Below, piece by piece: positions 28,570-38,573 of a DNA stretch of 64,000 nucleotides. The position numbers and the translations under genes are program-made. The DNA is taken from contig NZ_LYMK01000038.1 of the NCBI RefSeq assembly GCF_002157355.1, positions 1 through 64,000 of the forward strand, read 5' to 3'. The notes beneath the pieces were generated by a model. That model was not told the DNA's origin and ran no database searches. It worked only from the letters and a program-made list of their open reading frames with translations. The DNA is from Variovorax sp. JS1663 (GTDB lineage Bacteria; Pseudomonadota; Gammaproteobacteria; Burkholderiales; Burkholderiaceae_C). Each line of letters opens with the position of its first letter. The first letter of the stretch is position 1.

Positions 28570-30401
28570 ATGAAGGCAGTCGTGCGACGCGCGCTGGGCT
28601 GGCTCGTGGCGCTGGCGATCATCGGGGCGGCCGCGCTGGCCGGCCATGCGGTGGCCATGCGTTCGGGCCTGGAGCGCCTGCGCGAGGCCGCGCAGCACCG
28701 GCTCGACATGGTGGCCGCGGGCCTGGAGGCCGATCTGGCCCGCTTCGACTACCTGCCCTCGCTCCTGGAGGTCACGCCCACCGTCTTCGCGCTGCTCGAC
28801 CGGCCCGACAACGCCGAGCTGCGCGACCAGACCAACCGCTACCTGGAGCGCATCAACGCCACGGCCGGGGCGTCGAACCTCTACATGATCGACGCCGCGG
28901 GTGTGTGCCTGGCAGCGTCGGACTGGAACGATCCGGGCACCCCGGTCGGCACCGACCTGTCGTTCAGGCCCTACGTCAAGGATGCGCTGGCGCGCGGGCG
29001 GGGCCGCTTCTACGGTGTCGGCTTCACCAGCCGGCGCGCGGGTTACTACCTCTCCTATGCCCTGTTCGGCCAGGGCCGGCGCGGGGTGGCGGCGGTGAAG
29101 GTCGATCTCGAGACCACCGAGGCCGCCTGGCGCAAGCTGCCCGGCGAGGTGCTGGTGCTCGACGAGCGCGGCGTGGTGATCCTGTCCTCGCGCGAGGAAT
29201 GGAAGTTCAGGCCGCTCGCGCCCCTGGGGCCGGAGGCCCTCGCGGACATCGCCGGCACGCGGCCCTATGGCGTCGCATCGCTGACGCCGCTGGACTGGCG
29301 CGAGACGGCGCACCCGGCCGGCGCCGCGGCCGCGATCCGGCTGGAAGGCGCGCAGTACCTCGGCATGACCCGCTCCCTCGAACCCGCGGGCTGGCGCGTC
29401 GTGGCGCTCGACGACACCGCACCGGTGCGCGCCAGCGCGCGCAATCTCGCGCTCATGGCCGCGCTGGGCGCGATGGTGCTGCTGCTGGTCGCGACGGTGC
29501 TGACGCAGCGCCAGCGCGCGCTGCGCGCCAAGCTGGCCAGCCGCGCCGCGCTGCAGGCGGCGCACGACAGCCTGGAGTCCAAGGTCGTGCTGCGCACGGC
29601 CGAGCTGCGCAGCGCGGTGGCGATGCTGGGCGAGGAGGTCGAGGCGCGCAAGGGCATCGAGGCCGACCTGCGCGCCACGCAGGGCGAGCTGGTGCATGCG
29701 GGCAAGATGGCGGCGCTGGGGCAGATGTCGGCCGGCATGGTGCACGAGCTCAACCAGCCGCTGGGCGCGCTGCGCACCCTCTCCGACAACGCCTGCGTGC
29801 TGCTGGAGCACGACCGGTTCGACGACGTGAAGGGCAACCTGCAGCGCATCGGCCACCTGGTCGATCGCCTCGGCCGCCTGACCTACCAGCTCAAGGCCTT
29901 CGCCTACAAGAACACGCTCGCGCGCGTGCGGGTCGACCTGCAGCAGTCGATCGCGAACGCGCAGCTGCTGGTGTCCGAGCGCCTGCGCGAGAAGGGCGTG
30001 GAGCTGGTGGTGCACGTGGAGCCCGAGGGCCTGTGCGCCTGGGCCGAGGAGGCGCGCCTGGAGCAGGTGCTGGTGAACCTGATGGGCAACGCCGTCGATG
30101 CGATGGCGGCCTCGTCGCTGCGGCGCCTGCGCATCGAGGCGGGTGCGCATCCGGTGGCCGAGCACCGCTGCCAGATCCAGGTCTGCGACACCGGCCCCGG
30201 CATCCGCGCCGACATCCTGCCGCGCCTCTTCGATCCCTTCGTCACCAGCAAGCCGGCCGGCGCCGGCCTGGGCCTGGGCCTGATGATCTCGGCCCACATC
30301 GTGCGCGAGCTCGGCGGCAGCCTGCGGGCGGCCAACATCGGCGGCTCGGGCGCCTGCTTCACGATCGAGCTGCCGATGGTGGCGGCACAGGAAACCGTTT
30401 C

Positions 30402-30405
<4 letters not shown>
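28570..30405 (+). CDS. dctB: C4-dicarboxylate sensor histidine kinase
   Basis: The 611-residue kinase has TM1 (about 9-29), a large periplasmic sensor (about 30-292) with the DctB-like RPYVKDAL...GRFYGVGFTSRRAGYYLS ligand segment, TM2 (about 293-312), a coiled coil (about 320-375), the H-box with His392 in GMVHELNQPLGALR, and a GHKL ATPase (DTGPGI, GLGLGLMIS). It would sense external dicarboxylates and phosphorylate DctD. ATG 28570 has AGGAG immediately upstream. Its stop overlaps the dctD start (ATGA). Confidence 0.88.
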
Positions 30406-31755
<1,350 letters not shown>

Positions 31756-31760
<5 letters not shown>

Positions 31761-31774
31761 CAGCTTCGGTCAGC
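31756..31774. terminator. Hairpin overlapping the stop codons of dctD and the convergent cyclase
   Basis: GCTGAC and GTCAGC arms with a 7-base loop contain both TGA stops (dctD at 31758-31760; the minus-strand gene at 31770-31772). No T-run follows on either side. It may end transcription weakly in both directions. Confidence 0.35.
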
Positions 31775-32801
31775 GCAACTCGCCCTGCGCGAGGCTCGCG
31801 TGCCGGCCCCGGCCGGCCGCCTTGGCCCGGTACAGCATCCGGTCGGCACGCTCGATGAGCGCGCGCCAGCCGTCCGACGCCGCGGCGCCCAGCGCCACGC
31901 CGACGCTGGCGCCGATCTCCAGGCCGAGGCCTGCAACCTCGAAGCGCAGCCGTGCGGCTGCCACGACCTCTTCGGCGATGGCCTCCGCCTGCGCGCCATC
32001 GCGCATGCCGGCCAAGGCGATGGCGAACTCGTCTCCTCCCAGCCGGGCCACCGCGTCGGTGGGGCGCACCAGCCCCTGCAGCCGATGCGCGAACTGCTGG
32101 AGGAGCTGGTCGCCGATGGCGTGACCGTGCGTGTCGTTGACCGGCTTGAAGCGATCCAGGTCGATGTACAGCAGGGCCAGGGCCTGGGTGGCGCCTTGCT
32201 GGTCGAGAAAGGCCTCGAAGCCCGCGCGGTTGAGAAGGCCGGTCAGGGGATCGCGCTGGGACAGCTGCAGCAGGCGCGCGCTTTCCTGCTGTTGCCGGCG
32301 GCGCACGGCCAGCTGGTCCGTGATGTCGCGCATGACGGACGAGTAGAGGTGGACCCGGCCGTCGGACCCCTTGTGCGCGATGACCATCTGGCTGACGGGC
32401 AGCACCCGGCGGTCCGCCACGTACACCGTCGTCTCGCCGATCCAGATGCCCTCGGCCTCGGCCGCCGGCAGGATGGTGCCGACGAACAGGTCGTTGGTCT
32501 CGGGCGGGTTGAAGCGGGTGACGTCGAGACCGTGCACCGGTTCGTCGGGGCCGATGCCCTGGGCCTGGCGCAGGGCCGGGTTCATGTAGTGGATGCGGCC
32601 GCGCGCGTCCGTCTGGACCACGTAGTCGGTCGTGTGCTCGAACACGGCGACGAGGTCGCGCAACGCGCGCTCGTCCGTGTGGATGGGCTGGGTCTTCCGT
32701 TCGCTCCCGGCCAGGCGCCGGAGTGCCGGCAGGAGCGTGATGGCAAGCACCGTGAGCATGGCGCCCGCGAGCCGCGGGGCCGACAACATCGCCTTCTGCA
32801 T
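31770..32801 (-). CDS. Membrane-anchored PAS-GGDEF diguanylate cyclase
   Basis: The 343-residue protein has one N-terminal hydrophobic segment (about 10-30), a PAS domain (about 45-165; HYMNPALRQAQG, then VMRDITDQ), and a GGDEF domain (about 175-340). The active-site motif RLGGDEF is intact at 255-259, and an RPTD inhibitory I-site stands exactly five residues before it, so the enzyme should make c-di-GMP with product inhibition. ATG 32801 is chosen because GGGAGAG lies just upstream; the ATG at 32843 lacks an RBS. It is convergent with dctD. Confidence 0.88.
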   Translation of the reverse strand: MQKAMLSAPRLAGAMLTVLAITLLPALRRLAGSERKTQPIHTDERALRDLVAVFEHTTDYVVQTDARGRIHYMNPALRQAQGIGPDEPVHGLDVTRFNPPETNDLFVGTILPAAEAEGIWIGETTVYVADRRVLPVSQMVIAHKGSDGRVHLYSSVMRDITDQLAVRRRQQQESARLLQLSQRDPLTGLLNRAGFEAFLDQQGATQALALLYIDLDRFKPVNDTHGHAIGDQLLQQFAHRLQGLVRPTDAVARLGGDEFAIALAGMRDGAQAEAIAEEVVAAARLRFEVAGLGLEIGASVGVALGAAASDGWRALIERADRMLYRAKAAGRGRHASLAQGELR

Positions 32802-32889
32802 TTTTTCTCTCCCTGATTCGCGATCGGCGGCGATCTTACCCATTCCTCCATCGCTGGAGTCGATCGGCCGAACCAGGAAGGGGCGAAGC

Positions 32890-33840
32890 TCAGATGTCCA
32901 GCACGAGCCGCGGCGTCAGGCTGCCGGAGCAGCAGACCATCATCGCGCGGTTGGCCGCCTTCTCCTCGTCGGTGAGGTAGTCGTCGCGGTGGTCGGGCGT
33001 GCCTTCCAGTACGGGCGTGCAGCAGGTGCCGCAGATGCCCTGCGAGCAGGAATACTGGATCGGCACGCCGGCGTCGAGCAGCGTGTCCAGCAGGGTCTTG
33101 CCGGCCTCCACGCTGAGGGTCTTGCCGCTGCGGGCCAGCTGCACCTCGTAGCCGCCTGCGGTGGCGGCCTCCTGGCTGGCGCTGAAGCGCTCCAGATGCA
33201 CGCGCTGCGGCGCCAGGCCGCCGCAGGCCGCGGTGAAGGCCTCCAGCATGCCGTTCGGCCCGCAGCAGTAGAGGTGCGATCCGGCCGGCGCCGCGCGCAC
33301 GATGGCGGTGATGTCCGGCCGTTCCATGTCTTCACCGGTGCAGTGGAGGATCACGGAGTCGCCGGTTCGGTCCAGCGCCTGCAGTTCCTGCACGTACGCT
33401 GCGCGCTGCCGCGAGCGCACCGCGTAGTGCATCCGCCAGCGATGGCCCAGCGCGTTCAGGCGCGCGGCCATCGCCAGGAAGGGCGTGATCCCGATCCCGC
33501 CGGCGATGAAGACCGACAACGGCGCATCCTCGTACAGCGGGAAGTCGTTGACCGGCGCGCCGGCGGCGATGCGGTCGCCGGGCCGCGGCACCGTGTGCAT
33601 CCAGGCCGACCCGCCGCGGCTCTCGGCCGCACGATCCACCGCGACCACGTAGCGGTGCCGCTCGGCCGGGTCGTTCACCAGCGAATAGCTGCGCAGCAGG
33701 CCGCCGGGCAATTGCAGGTCGATGTGTGCGCCGGCCGTGAAGGGCGGCAGCGGCGCGCCGTCCGCGGAGACGAACTCGTAGGACACGATGCCTTCCGCCT
33801 CGCGGCGCAGCTGGCGCAGGAGCAGTTGCGGTCCGGTCAC
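32890..33840 (-). CDS. Oxygenase reductase component (FMN/NAD, C-terminal 2Fe-2S)
   Basis: The 316-residue reductase belongs to the phthalate dioxygenase reductase/VanB class. The order is flavin domain (RSYSLVND), NAD domain (FIAGGIGITPFLAM, CCGPNGMLEAF), then a plant-type 2Fe-2S ferredoxin with CSQGICGTCCTP and a distant Cys in MVCCSGS. It passes electrons from NADH to the oxygenase encoded just upstream. The start is GTG at 33840, overlapping the oxygenase stop as GTGA, so translation is coupled. Confidence 0.9.
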   Translation of the reverse strand: MTGPQLLLRQLRREAEGIVSYEFVSADGAPLPPFTAGAHIDLQLPGGLLRSYSLVNDPAERHRYVVAVDRAAESRGGSAWMHTVPRPGDRIAAGAPVNDFPLYEDAPLSVFIAGGIGITPFLAMAARLNALGHRWRMHYAVRSRQRAAYVQELQALDRTGDSVILHCTGEDMERPDITAIVRAAPAGSHLYCCGPNGMLEAFTAACGGLAPQRVHLERFSASQEAATAGGYEVQLARSGKTLSVEAGKTLLDTLLDAGVPIQYSCSQGICGTCCTPVLEGTPDHRDDYLTDEEKAANRAMMVCCSGSLTPRLVLDI

Positions 33841-35153
33841 GGCGTGTAGCCGAAGCCGGCGTCGAGCTTCGCCACCGTGTGCTCGCGGTGCTCCTGCCAC
33901 GGCACGCCGGTGGGCAGCGTGAGGGACACCGCGCGCACCATGAAGGTGGCGGGGTCGCGCGCGCCCTGCGGCTCGGTGCCGCTGCCCTGCAGGTTGCGCA
34001 CCGTCTCGAGCAGCAGGCGCCGCGTCATCGCCACGCCTGTGTCGCTGATGCCCAGGTGCTCCTTGCTGCGGTCGTAGATGGCGGCCACGCCGGACTGGCA
34101 GGCCGCGTCCTGCACCCACAGGCCCGGCAGGCCGGAGAACCAGGTCTTGGTCTGCGCGTCGTAGTTGAAGAGGTAGCCGTTCTGGCGGGTGTACTTCGTC
34201 CAGTACTTGGCGAAAGGCTCGGTGGCGGGCCGCGGCGCGAAGGCATCGTTGCTGGCATGGCCGGTCTCGCGGCCGGCGTGGCCCTTCTCGAACAGCGCGC
34301 GCGTCTTGTCGTAGAGTTTTTCCGCGGGGTGGTAGGAGAACATGATGCACAGCGTGTGGTGGTCGTCGATCGGCACCCAGGCATGGCCGGACAGCTCGGG
34401 GTACTGCGACTGCGGCGGCACCAGCGTCCAGAAGGGCAGCAGGAACTGGTTCACGCGCCAGTAGCTGGTCTCGTCGTCCAGCTTGCGGCGCGAGGCGACG
34501 CTCATGCCGAAGGGCTGGCGCTGGCATTCGAAGCTGGGGCGCAGGTCGCGCTTGGCGATCCAGTCGCTGATGGCGCCCTGCGCGTCGATGCGGCCGTGCA
34601 GGATGGGCGCATGGGCCGAGTCGATCTCGCCCTCGACCGCCTGCAGCCAGTTGCATTCCTGCACGCGGAAGCTCACGTGCACGCGCTCGGCCGGCACCAG
34701 GTTCCATTCCATCTCCGGCAGCGGCGGCGGGTTGTCCTGCTGCGGGCCCATGTAGGCCCAGGCGATGCCGTTGCGTTCCCGGCAGGCATAGGCCTTGAGG
34801 CGGACCTTGTCCTTCAGCCGGCTCTCGGCCGGCTCGGCCGGCAGGTCCTGCACGCGGCCGTCGGTGCCGAACTTCCAGCCGTGGTAGACGCAGCGCAGGC
34901 CGCAGTCCTCGTTGCGGCCGAAGACCAGCGGCGCGCCGCGGTGCGGGCAGGCATGGTCCACCAGGCCGAGCCGCCCCTCGCTGTCGCGGAAGGCGATCAG
35001 GTCCTCGCCCAGCAGGCGAACGCGCTGGGGCATGCCGCCGGCCGGCAGGTCCGCGACGGGGAGAAAGGGAAGCCAGTACAGGCGCATCAGGCCGCCCATG
35101 GCGGTGCCCGGGCCGACGCGCACGAGGGTTTCGTTGTCTTCAGGGGTGAGCAT
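33837..35153 (-). CDS. Rieske non-haem iron oxygenase, phthalate 4,5-dioxygenase-like
   Basis: The 438-residue oxygenase has a Rieske 2Fe-2S site (Cys69-x-His71, Cys88-x2-His91 in CPHRG...CVYHGW) and a mononuclear iron site (Asp178, His181, His186 in DSAHAPILH). Length and pairing with a PDR-type reductase put it in the phthalate/3-chlorobenzoate dioxygenase and O-demethylase group. Members hydroxylate or demethylate aromatic acids, some act on alicyclic or steroid-like rings, so the substrate is open. GGAGC precedes ATG 35153. A TGGT-N3-ACCA operator lies 38-48 bases upstream. Confidence 0.88.
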   Translation of the reverse strand: MLTPEDNETLVRVGPGTAMGGLMRLYWLPFLPVADLPAGGMPQRVRLLGEDLIAFRDSEGRLGLVDHACPHRGAPLVFGRNEDCGLRCVYHGWKFGTDGRVQDLPAEPAESRLKDKVRLKAYACRERNGIAWAYMGPQQDNPPPLPEMEWNLVPAERVHVSFRVQECNWLQAVEGEIDSAHAPILHGRIDAQGAISDWIAKRDLRPSFECQRQPFGMSVASRRKLDDETSYWRVNQFLLPFWTLVPPQSQYPELSGHAWVPIDDHHTLCIMFSYHPAEKLYDKTRALFEKGHAGRETGHASNDAFAPRPATEPFAKYWTKYTRQNGYLFNYDAQTKTWFSGLPGLWVQDAACQSGVAAIYDRSKEHLGISDTGVAMTRRLLLETVRNLQGSGTEPQGARDPATFMVRAVSLTLPTGVPWQEHREHTVAKLDAGFGYTP

Positions 35154-35190
35154 GGGGAGCTCCGTGGGCTGTGGTGGGTGAAATGGTGAT

Positions 35191-35201
35191 TGGTCTTACC
35201 A
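35191..35201. promoter_or_regulatory. TGGT-N3-ACCA operator before the oxygenase
   Basis: TGGTCTTACCA is a FadR/PdhR-type palindrome in the 173-base region between the oxygenase (minus) and a Bug receptor (plus). Flanking ATT on one side extends it toward ATTGGT-N3-ACCA. Confidence 0.6.
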
Positions 35202-35277
35202 TTTTAATATCGAAACCTGCAAAACGGAAGATGGAGCGGAACGATCGGATTCGGGGTTAAACCCAGGAATAATCTAT

Positions 35278-35288
35278 TGGTCAGTCCA
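35278..35288. promoter_or_regulatory. Degenerate TGGT-N3-ACCA-like site before the Bug receptor
   Basis: TGGTCAGTCCA differs from the operator consensus at one arm base. Wider symmetry (CTATTGG...CCATTAG) supports it as a second site, 38 bases before the receptor start. Confidence 0.45.
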
Positions 35289-35326
35289 TTAGACTTATAG
35301 GATCCCCACGTATCCAGGAGTCCGCC

Positions 35327-36322
35327 ATGTCCGCCCCAAGCCCCGGCCGCCGCGCCGCCCTGTTCCAGATCGCGGCGGGCACCGCCGCCCTGGCCGCCTT
35401 TCCCGGCCGCCTGCTTGCCCAGGGGAACTGGCCCGAGAAGCCCATCACCCTGATCTCGCCTTTCGGCGGCGCCGTCGACATCCTGGCGCGCCTGATCGCG
35501 GCCGACCTCGGCCGGCGCCTGGGCCAGAACGTCATCGTGGACCTGAAGCTGGGCGGCTCCGGCACCATCGGCATGGCGGCGGTGGCGCGTGCACAGCCGG
35601 ACGGCTACACGATCGGCATGGGGACCACCACCTCGCTGACGTCTGCGCCGCACCTGATCAAGAACCCGGGCTACGACGTCGAGAAGTCCTTCACCTACCT
35701 GGGGCTGATCCAGACCTCGCGCCAGGTGCTGACGGTGTCGCCGAAGCTGGGCGTGGACACGCTGCAGGATTTCATCGCCCTGGCCAAGGCCAAGCCCGGC
35801 ACGCTCAACTTCGGCTCCAGCGGGGTAGGCAACAGCATCCACCTGGCGGTGGAGCAGTTCAACGCGGCCGCCGGCATCAAGGCGGTGCACGTGCCCTACA
35901 AGACGGGCAACGAGACCGACGCGGCCATGATGGCCGGCGACGTGCAGTACACCATTGCCTCGCTCGCCACCTCGCTGCCGCTGATCCAGGCGGGGCGCAT
36001 CAAGGCGCTGGCGGTGACGGGCGAGGGCCGCGATCCGGCGCTGCCGAACGTGCCGAACCTGACGGAGTCGGGCCTGGCCGCGCGCATCCCGGACCAGCTC
36101 TTCGGCATGGTGGGCCCGGCGAACATGCCGGCGCCCGTCAGTGCGAAGCTGCTGAAGGCGGTGGCCGACATGCAGGCGGACCCGGCGTTCCAGGAGTCCG
36201 TGCGCCGCGGCGGCGGCCTTCCCTCCCAGGTGCACGGCGAATCCTTCCGCAAGCTGGCGCTCGGAGATAGCCAGATCTGGGGCGATCTGATCAAGCGCCT
36301 AAACATCACCCTCAACAGCTGA
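35327..36322 (+). CDS. Bug/TctC-family periplasmic receptor 1
   Basis: The 331-residue solute-binding protein has a Tat-like signal peptide (PGRRAALFQIAAGTAALAAFPGRLLA) and the Bug fold markers WPEKPITLISPF, ARAQPDGYTIGM, FGSSGVGNSIHLA and LPNVPNLTESG. Such receptors feed tripartite tricarboxylate transporters or act in sensing; no TctA/TctB gene is in the window. It is divergent from the oxygenase, with operators in between, so its ligand is probably the oxygenase substrate or a relative. A dispersed repeat begins at its stop codon. Confidence 0.88.
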   Translation: MSAPSPGRRAALFQIAAGTAALAAFPGRLLAQGNWPEKPITLISPFGGAVDILARLIAADLGRRLGQNVIVDLKLGGSGTIGMAAVARAQPDGYTIGMGTTTSLTSAPHLIKNPGYDVEKSFTYLGLIQTSRQVLTVSPKLGVDTLQDFIALAKAKPGTLNFGSSGVGNSIHLAVEQFNAAAGIKAVHVPYKTGNETDAAMMAGDVQYTIASLATSLPLIQAGRIKALAVTGEGRDPALPNVPNLTESGLAARIPDQLFGMVGPANMPAPVSAKLLKAVADMQADPAFQESVRRGGGLPSQVHGESFRKLALGDSQIWGDLIKRLNITLNS

Positions 36323-36416
36323 AATGACGCTCTCCCCCAGGCTCCCCCACTTCGTGTGGTCCGCCAACCCCCTCACCGGGGGCGCACCCCGCGGGCCGGC
36401 AAAGCCGGTTCCGCGG
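36320..36416 (+). repeat. 97-bp direct repeat, copy 1
   Basis: The unit begins TGAAATGA, carries CTCCCCCAGGCTCCCCC, a CCCCCTCACCGGGGG hairpin and a CCGGCAAAGCCGG hairpin, and ends TTCCGCGG. It starts within the stop codon of the receptor gene. Copy 2 lies 172 bases downstream with about two differences. Confidence 0.9.
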
Positions 36417-36641
36417 GTGCTCCCGAACGGGCCGGCTTCGCGGCCTGCGTGTTTCATGCGTCGCGGGTCGCGCGAAGCGCGGTGGAGCAACTGAAATGAA
36501 GCTCTCCCCCAGGCTCCCCCACTTCGTGTGGTCCGCCAACCCCCTCACCGGGGGCGCACCCCGCGGCCCGGCAAAGCCGGTTCCGCGGTGTTCCACGAAT
36601 GTCCGTCCTGGCGCCATGCGCTGCAGGCCGCGCGGGCTGCA
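36323..36641. other. Non-coding stretch filled by repeats
   Basis: This 319-base gap holds no gene I can support. It contains most of two direct-repeat copies (36320-36416 and 36492-36588), a 75-base spacer with a GGGCCGGCTTCGCGGCC stem, and 53 bases before the next gene. Confidence 0.8.
36492..36588 (+). repeat. 97-bp direct repeat, copy 2
   Basis: This is a near-identical copy of 36320-36416, in the same orientation with the same two internal hairpins. The pair looks like a REP/MITE-type element rather than a gene. It has no transposase and no terminal target duplication that I can define. Confidence 0.9.
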
Positions 36642-37694
36642 ATGGGGCCACTGAAGACAGCGCTGGTCGCCGGGGCCAGCGGCATCGTCGGGCGCGGCAT
36701 TGCCGAGCAACTGGCGGGGCAGGGCTGGCGCGTGCTGTGCGCGAGCCGCTCGGGCGCCGCGCTGGCCGGCACCGAGGGCGTGGCGGTGGACCTGATGGAT
36801 CCGGCCGCCTGCGCACGGGCCCTGTCGCCGCACGCGGACATCACGCACCTGTTCTACGCAGCCTTCCAGCCGGCACCCAGCCGCGCGGCCGAGGTCGGGC
36901 CCAACCTGGCGATGCTGCGCCACGTGGTCGAGGCGGTGCAACAGGCCTCGCCCGCGCTGCGCAAGGTGGTGCTGGTGACCGGCGCCAAGTTCTACGGCAT
37001 CCAGTGGGGCGCCAGCCCGACGCCCTGCCGCGAGAGCGATGCGCGACAGCTGCCGCCGAACTTCTACTACGACCAGGAGGACTGGCTGCGCCAGGCCAGC
37101 CGCGGCACGCCATGGCGCTGGGTCAACCTGATCCCCCCCTTCGTCTCCGGCTATGCGGTGGGCAACCCGATGAACCTGGTGTTGGGCATCGGCCTCTATG
37201 CCGCGGTGTGCAGGGAGTTGGGCATGCCGCTGCGCTTTCCCGGCAGCACGGGGGCCTACGAGGCCCTGCACCAGATCGCGGACGCGCGCCAGATCGGCGC
37301 GGCCGCCGCCTGGGCCGCGGAGGCCTCGGCAGCCGAGGACCAGGCCTTCAACGTGACGAACGGCGACCCGGCCCGCTGGTGCCGGACCTGGCCGGTGCTC
37401 GCCGATGCGCTGGGCATGGGCTGGGCCGAGCCCAAGACGATCCCGCTCGCGGACATGATGCCGGAGCAGCAGCCGGTGTGGGACCGCATCGCCCATCGCC
37501 ACGGGCTGCGGCCGGTCGACATCGGCCGTGTCGTGGACTGGCGCTGGATGGACTACATGCTGCGCCAGGCGCACGACATCGTGTTGGCGACGGGCAAGAT
37601 CCGCCGCGCCGGCTTCCACGACTGCATCGAGACCGATGCCACGCTGGTGCAGCGCCTGCGCGAGCTGCAGGCGAGCGAGGTGCTTCCGGCATGA
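36642..37694 (+). CDS. NAD(P)-dependent SDR of the progesterone 5beta-reductase-like group
   Basis: The 350-residue extended SDR has the cofactor motif VAGASGIVGRG and the NFYYDQEDWL segment, which resembles the active-site motif of plant progesterone 5beta-reductase/iridoid synthase relatives. Those enzymes reduce the C=C bond of enones with NADPH; bacterial members are mostly uncharacterised. ATG 36642 follows the repeat region with only a weak RBS. It precedes a TIM-barrel protein gene by 34 bases on the same strand. Confidence 0.7.
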   Translation: MGPLKTALVAGASGIVGRGIAEQLAGQGWRVLCASRSGAALAGTEGVAVDLMDPAACARALSPHADITHLFYAAFQPAPSRAAEVGPNLAMLRHVVEAVQQASPALRKVVLVTGAKFYGIQWGASPTPCRESDARQLPPNFYYDQEDWLRQASRGTPWRWVNLIPPFVSGYAVGNPMNLVLGIGLYAAVCRELGMPLRFPGSTGAYEALHQIADARQIGAAAAWAAEASAAEDQAFNVTNGDPARWCRTWPVLADALGMGWAEPKTIPLADMMPEQQPVWDRIAHRHGLRPVDIGRVVDWRWMDYMLRQAHDIVLATGKIRRAGFHDCIETDATLVQRLRELQASEVLPA

Positions 37695-37728
37695 GCCGCA
37701 CGGCCGCTCCGAAAGCGAAGGTACTCCA

Positions 37729-38565
37729 GTGAACACACACCCGCTGCATCGCGATGTCCGCGCGCTCACGCTCGGCTTTCTCTCGCTGGGCGCGCAGGCC
37801 GCGCCGCTGGAAGTGCTCGCGGCCGCGGCGGAAGCCGGCTTCGGCGCGGCAGGCCTGCGCATCAGCGGCCGCAACCCGGGCGATCCATGGCCCGGGCCGG
37901 GCGCGGAGGACGATGGGTTCGAGCGCATGCGCGCCAGGGCCGAAGCGCTGTCGGTCCGCATCTCCAGCATCTGCGGTTACTACATCTCGGAGAAGACGAC
38001 GCCGTCGCACCTGCAGGCCAACGTCGATGCGGCGCGGCGCACCGGCGCCACCCTGATCGCGCAAAGCTGTTTCGAGCCCGATCTCGCGCGCGTGAGCGGG
38101 CTGCTGCGCGACTACGCGCGCGCCGCCGCCGCCGCCGGCGTGCGCATCGCGCTCGAGTTCATGCCCATGAGCGCGCTCAAGACGATCGGCGACGCGCAGC
38201 GCGTGATCGCCGACAGCGGCGCGCGCAACGTGGGCCTGCTGATCGACTCGCTGCACCTCGCGCGCTCCGGCGCGGGCGCGGCAGAGGTGCGCGCCCTCGA
38301 TCCCGGCGCCATCCTTCTCACGCAGCTGTGCGATGCGCCGGCCGTGCGTGCGCCGTCGACGACGCTCTTCGACGAGGCGATGTCGGGGCGCATGTACCTG
38401 GGGGATGGCGGGCTGGACCTGGCGGGCCTGGTGGCTGCGCTGCCGGCAGACGCAGAGATCGAGCTGGAGACGCCGGTCGTTGCCGACGCGGCGCTGCCGG
38501 CGGCGCAGCGTGCACGGCGCGCCGCGCAGAAGGCCCGGGCCTTCTTCGCTGCGCACTTCGCCTGA
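37729..38565 (+). CDS. TIM-barrel sugar phosphate isomerase/epimerase-like protein
   Basis: The 278-residue protein looks like the xylose isomerase-like (AP endonuclease 2) barrel family: ISSICGYYISE in an early strand, IALEFMPMSALKTI, VGLLIDSLHLARSG and ILLTQLCDAP with metal-ligand type residues. The family includes isomerases, dehydratases and epimerases, so the reaction is not decided. The start is GTG 37729, where the conserved region begins; no in-frame ATG serves. It is convergent with a crotonase gene. Confidence 0.65.
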   Translation: MNTHPLHRDVRALTLGFLSLGAQAAPLEVLAAAAEAGFGAAGLRISGRNPGDPWPGPGAEDDGFERMRARAEALSVRISSICGYYISEKTTPSHLQANVDAARRTGATLIAQSCFEPDLARVSGLLRDYARAAAAAGVRIALEFMPMSALKTIGDAQRVIADSGARNVGLLIDSLHLARSGAGAAEVRALDPGAILLTQLCDAPAVRAPSTTLFDEAMSGRMYLGDGGLDLAGLVAALPADAEIELETPVVADAALPAAQRARRAAQKARAFFAAHFA

Positions 38566-38573
38566 AGGGCTGT

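Noticed and set aside
36320..36588. CRISPR array or insertion sequence at the direct repeats
   Set aside because: Only two copies, unit of 97 bases with internal hairpins, no short regular spacers, no cas genes and no transposase.
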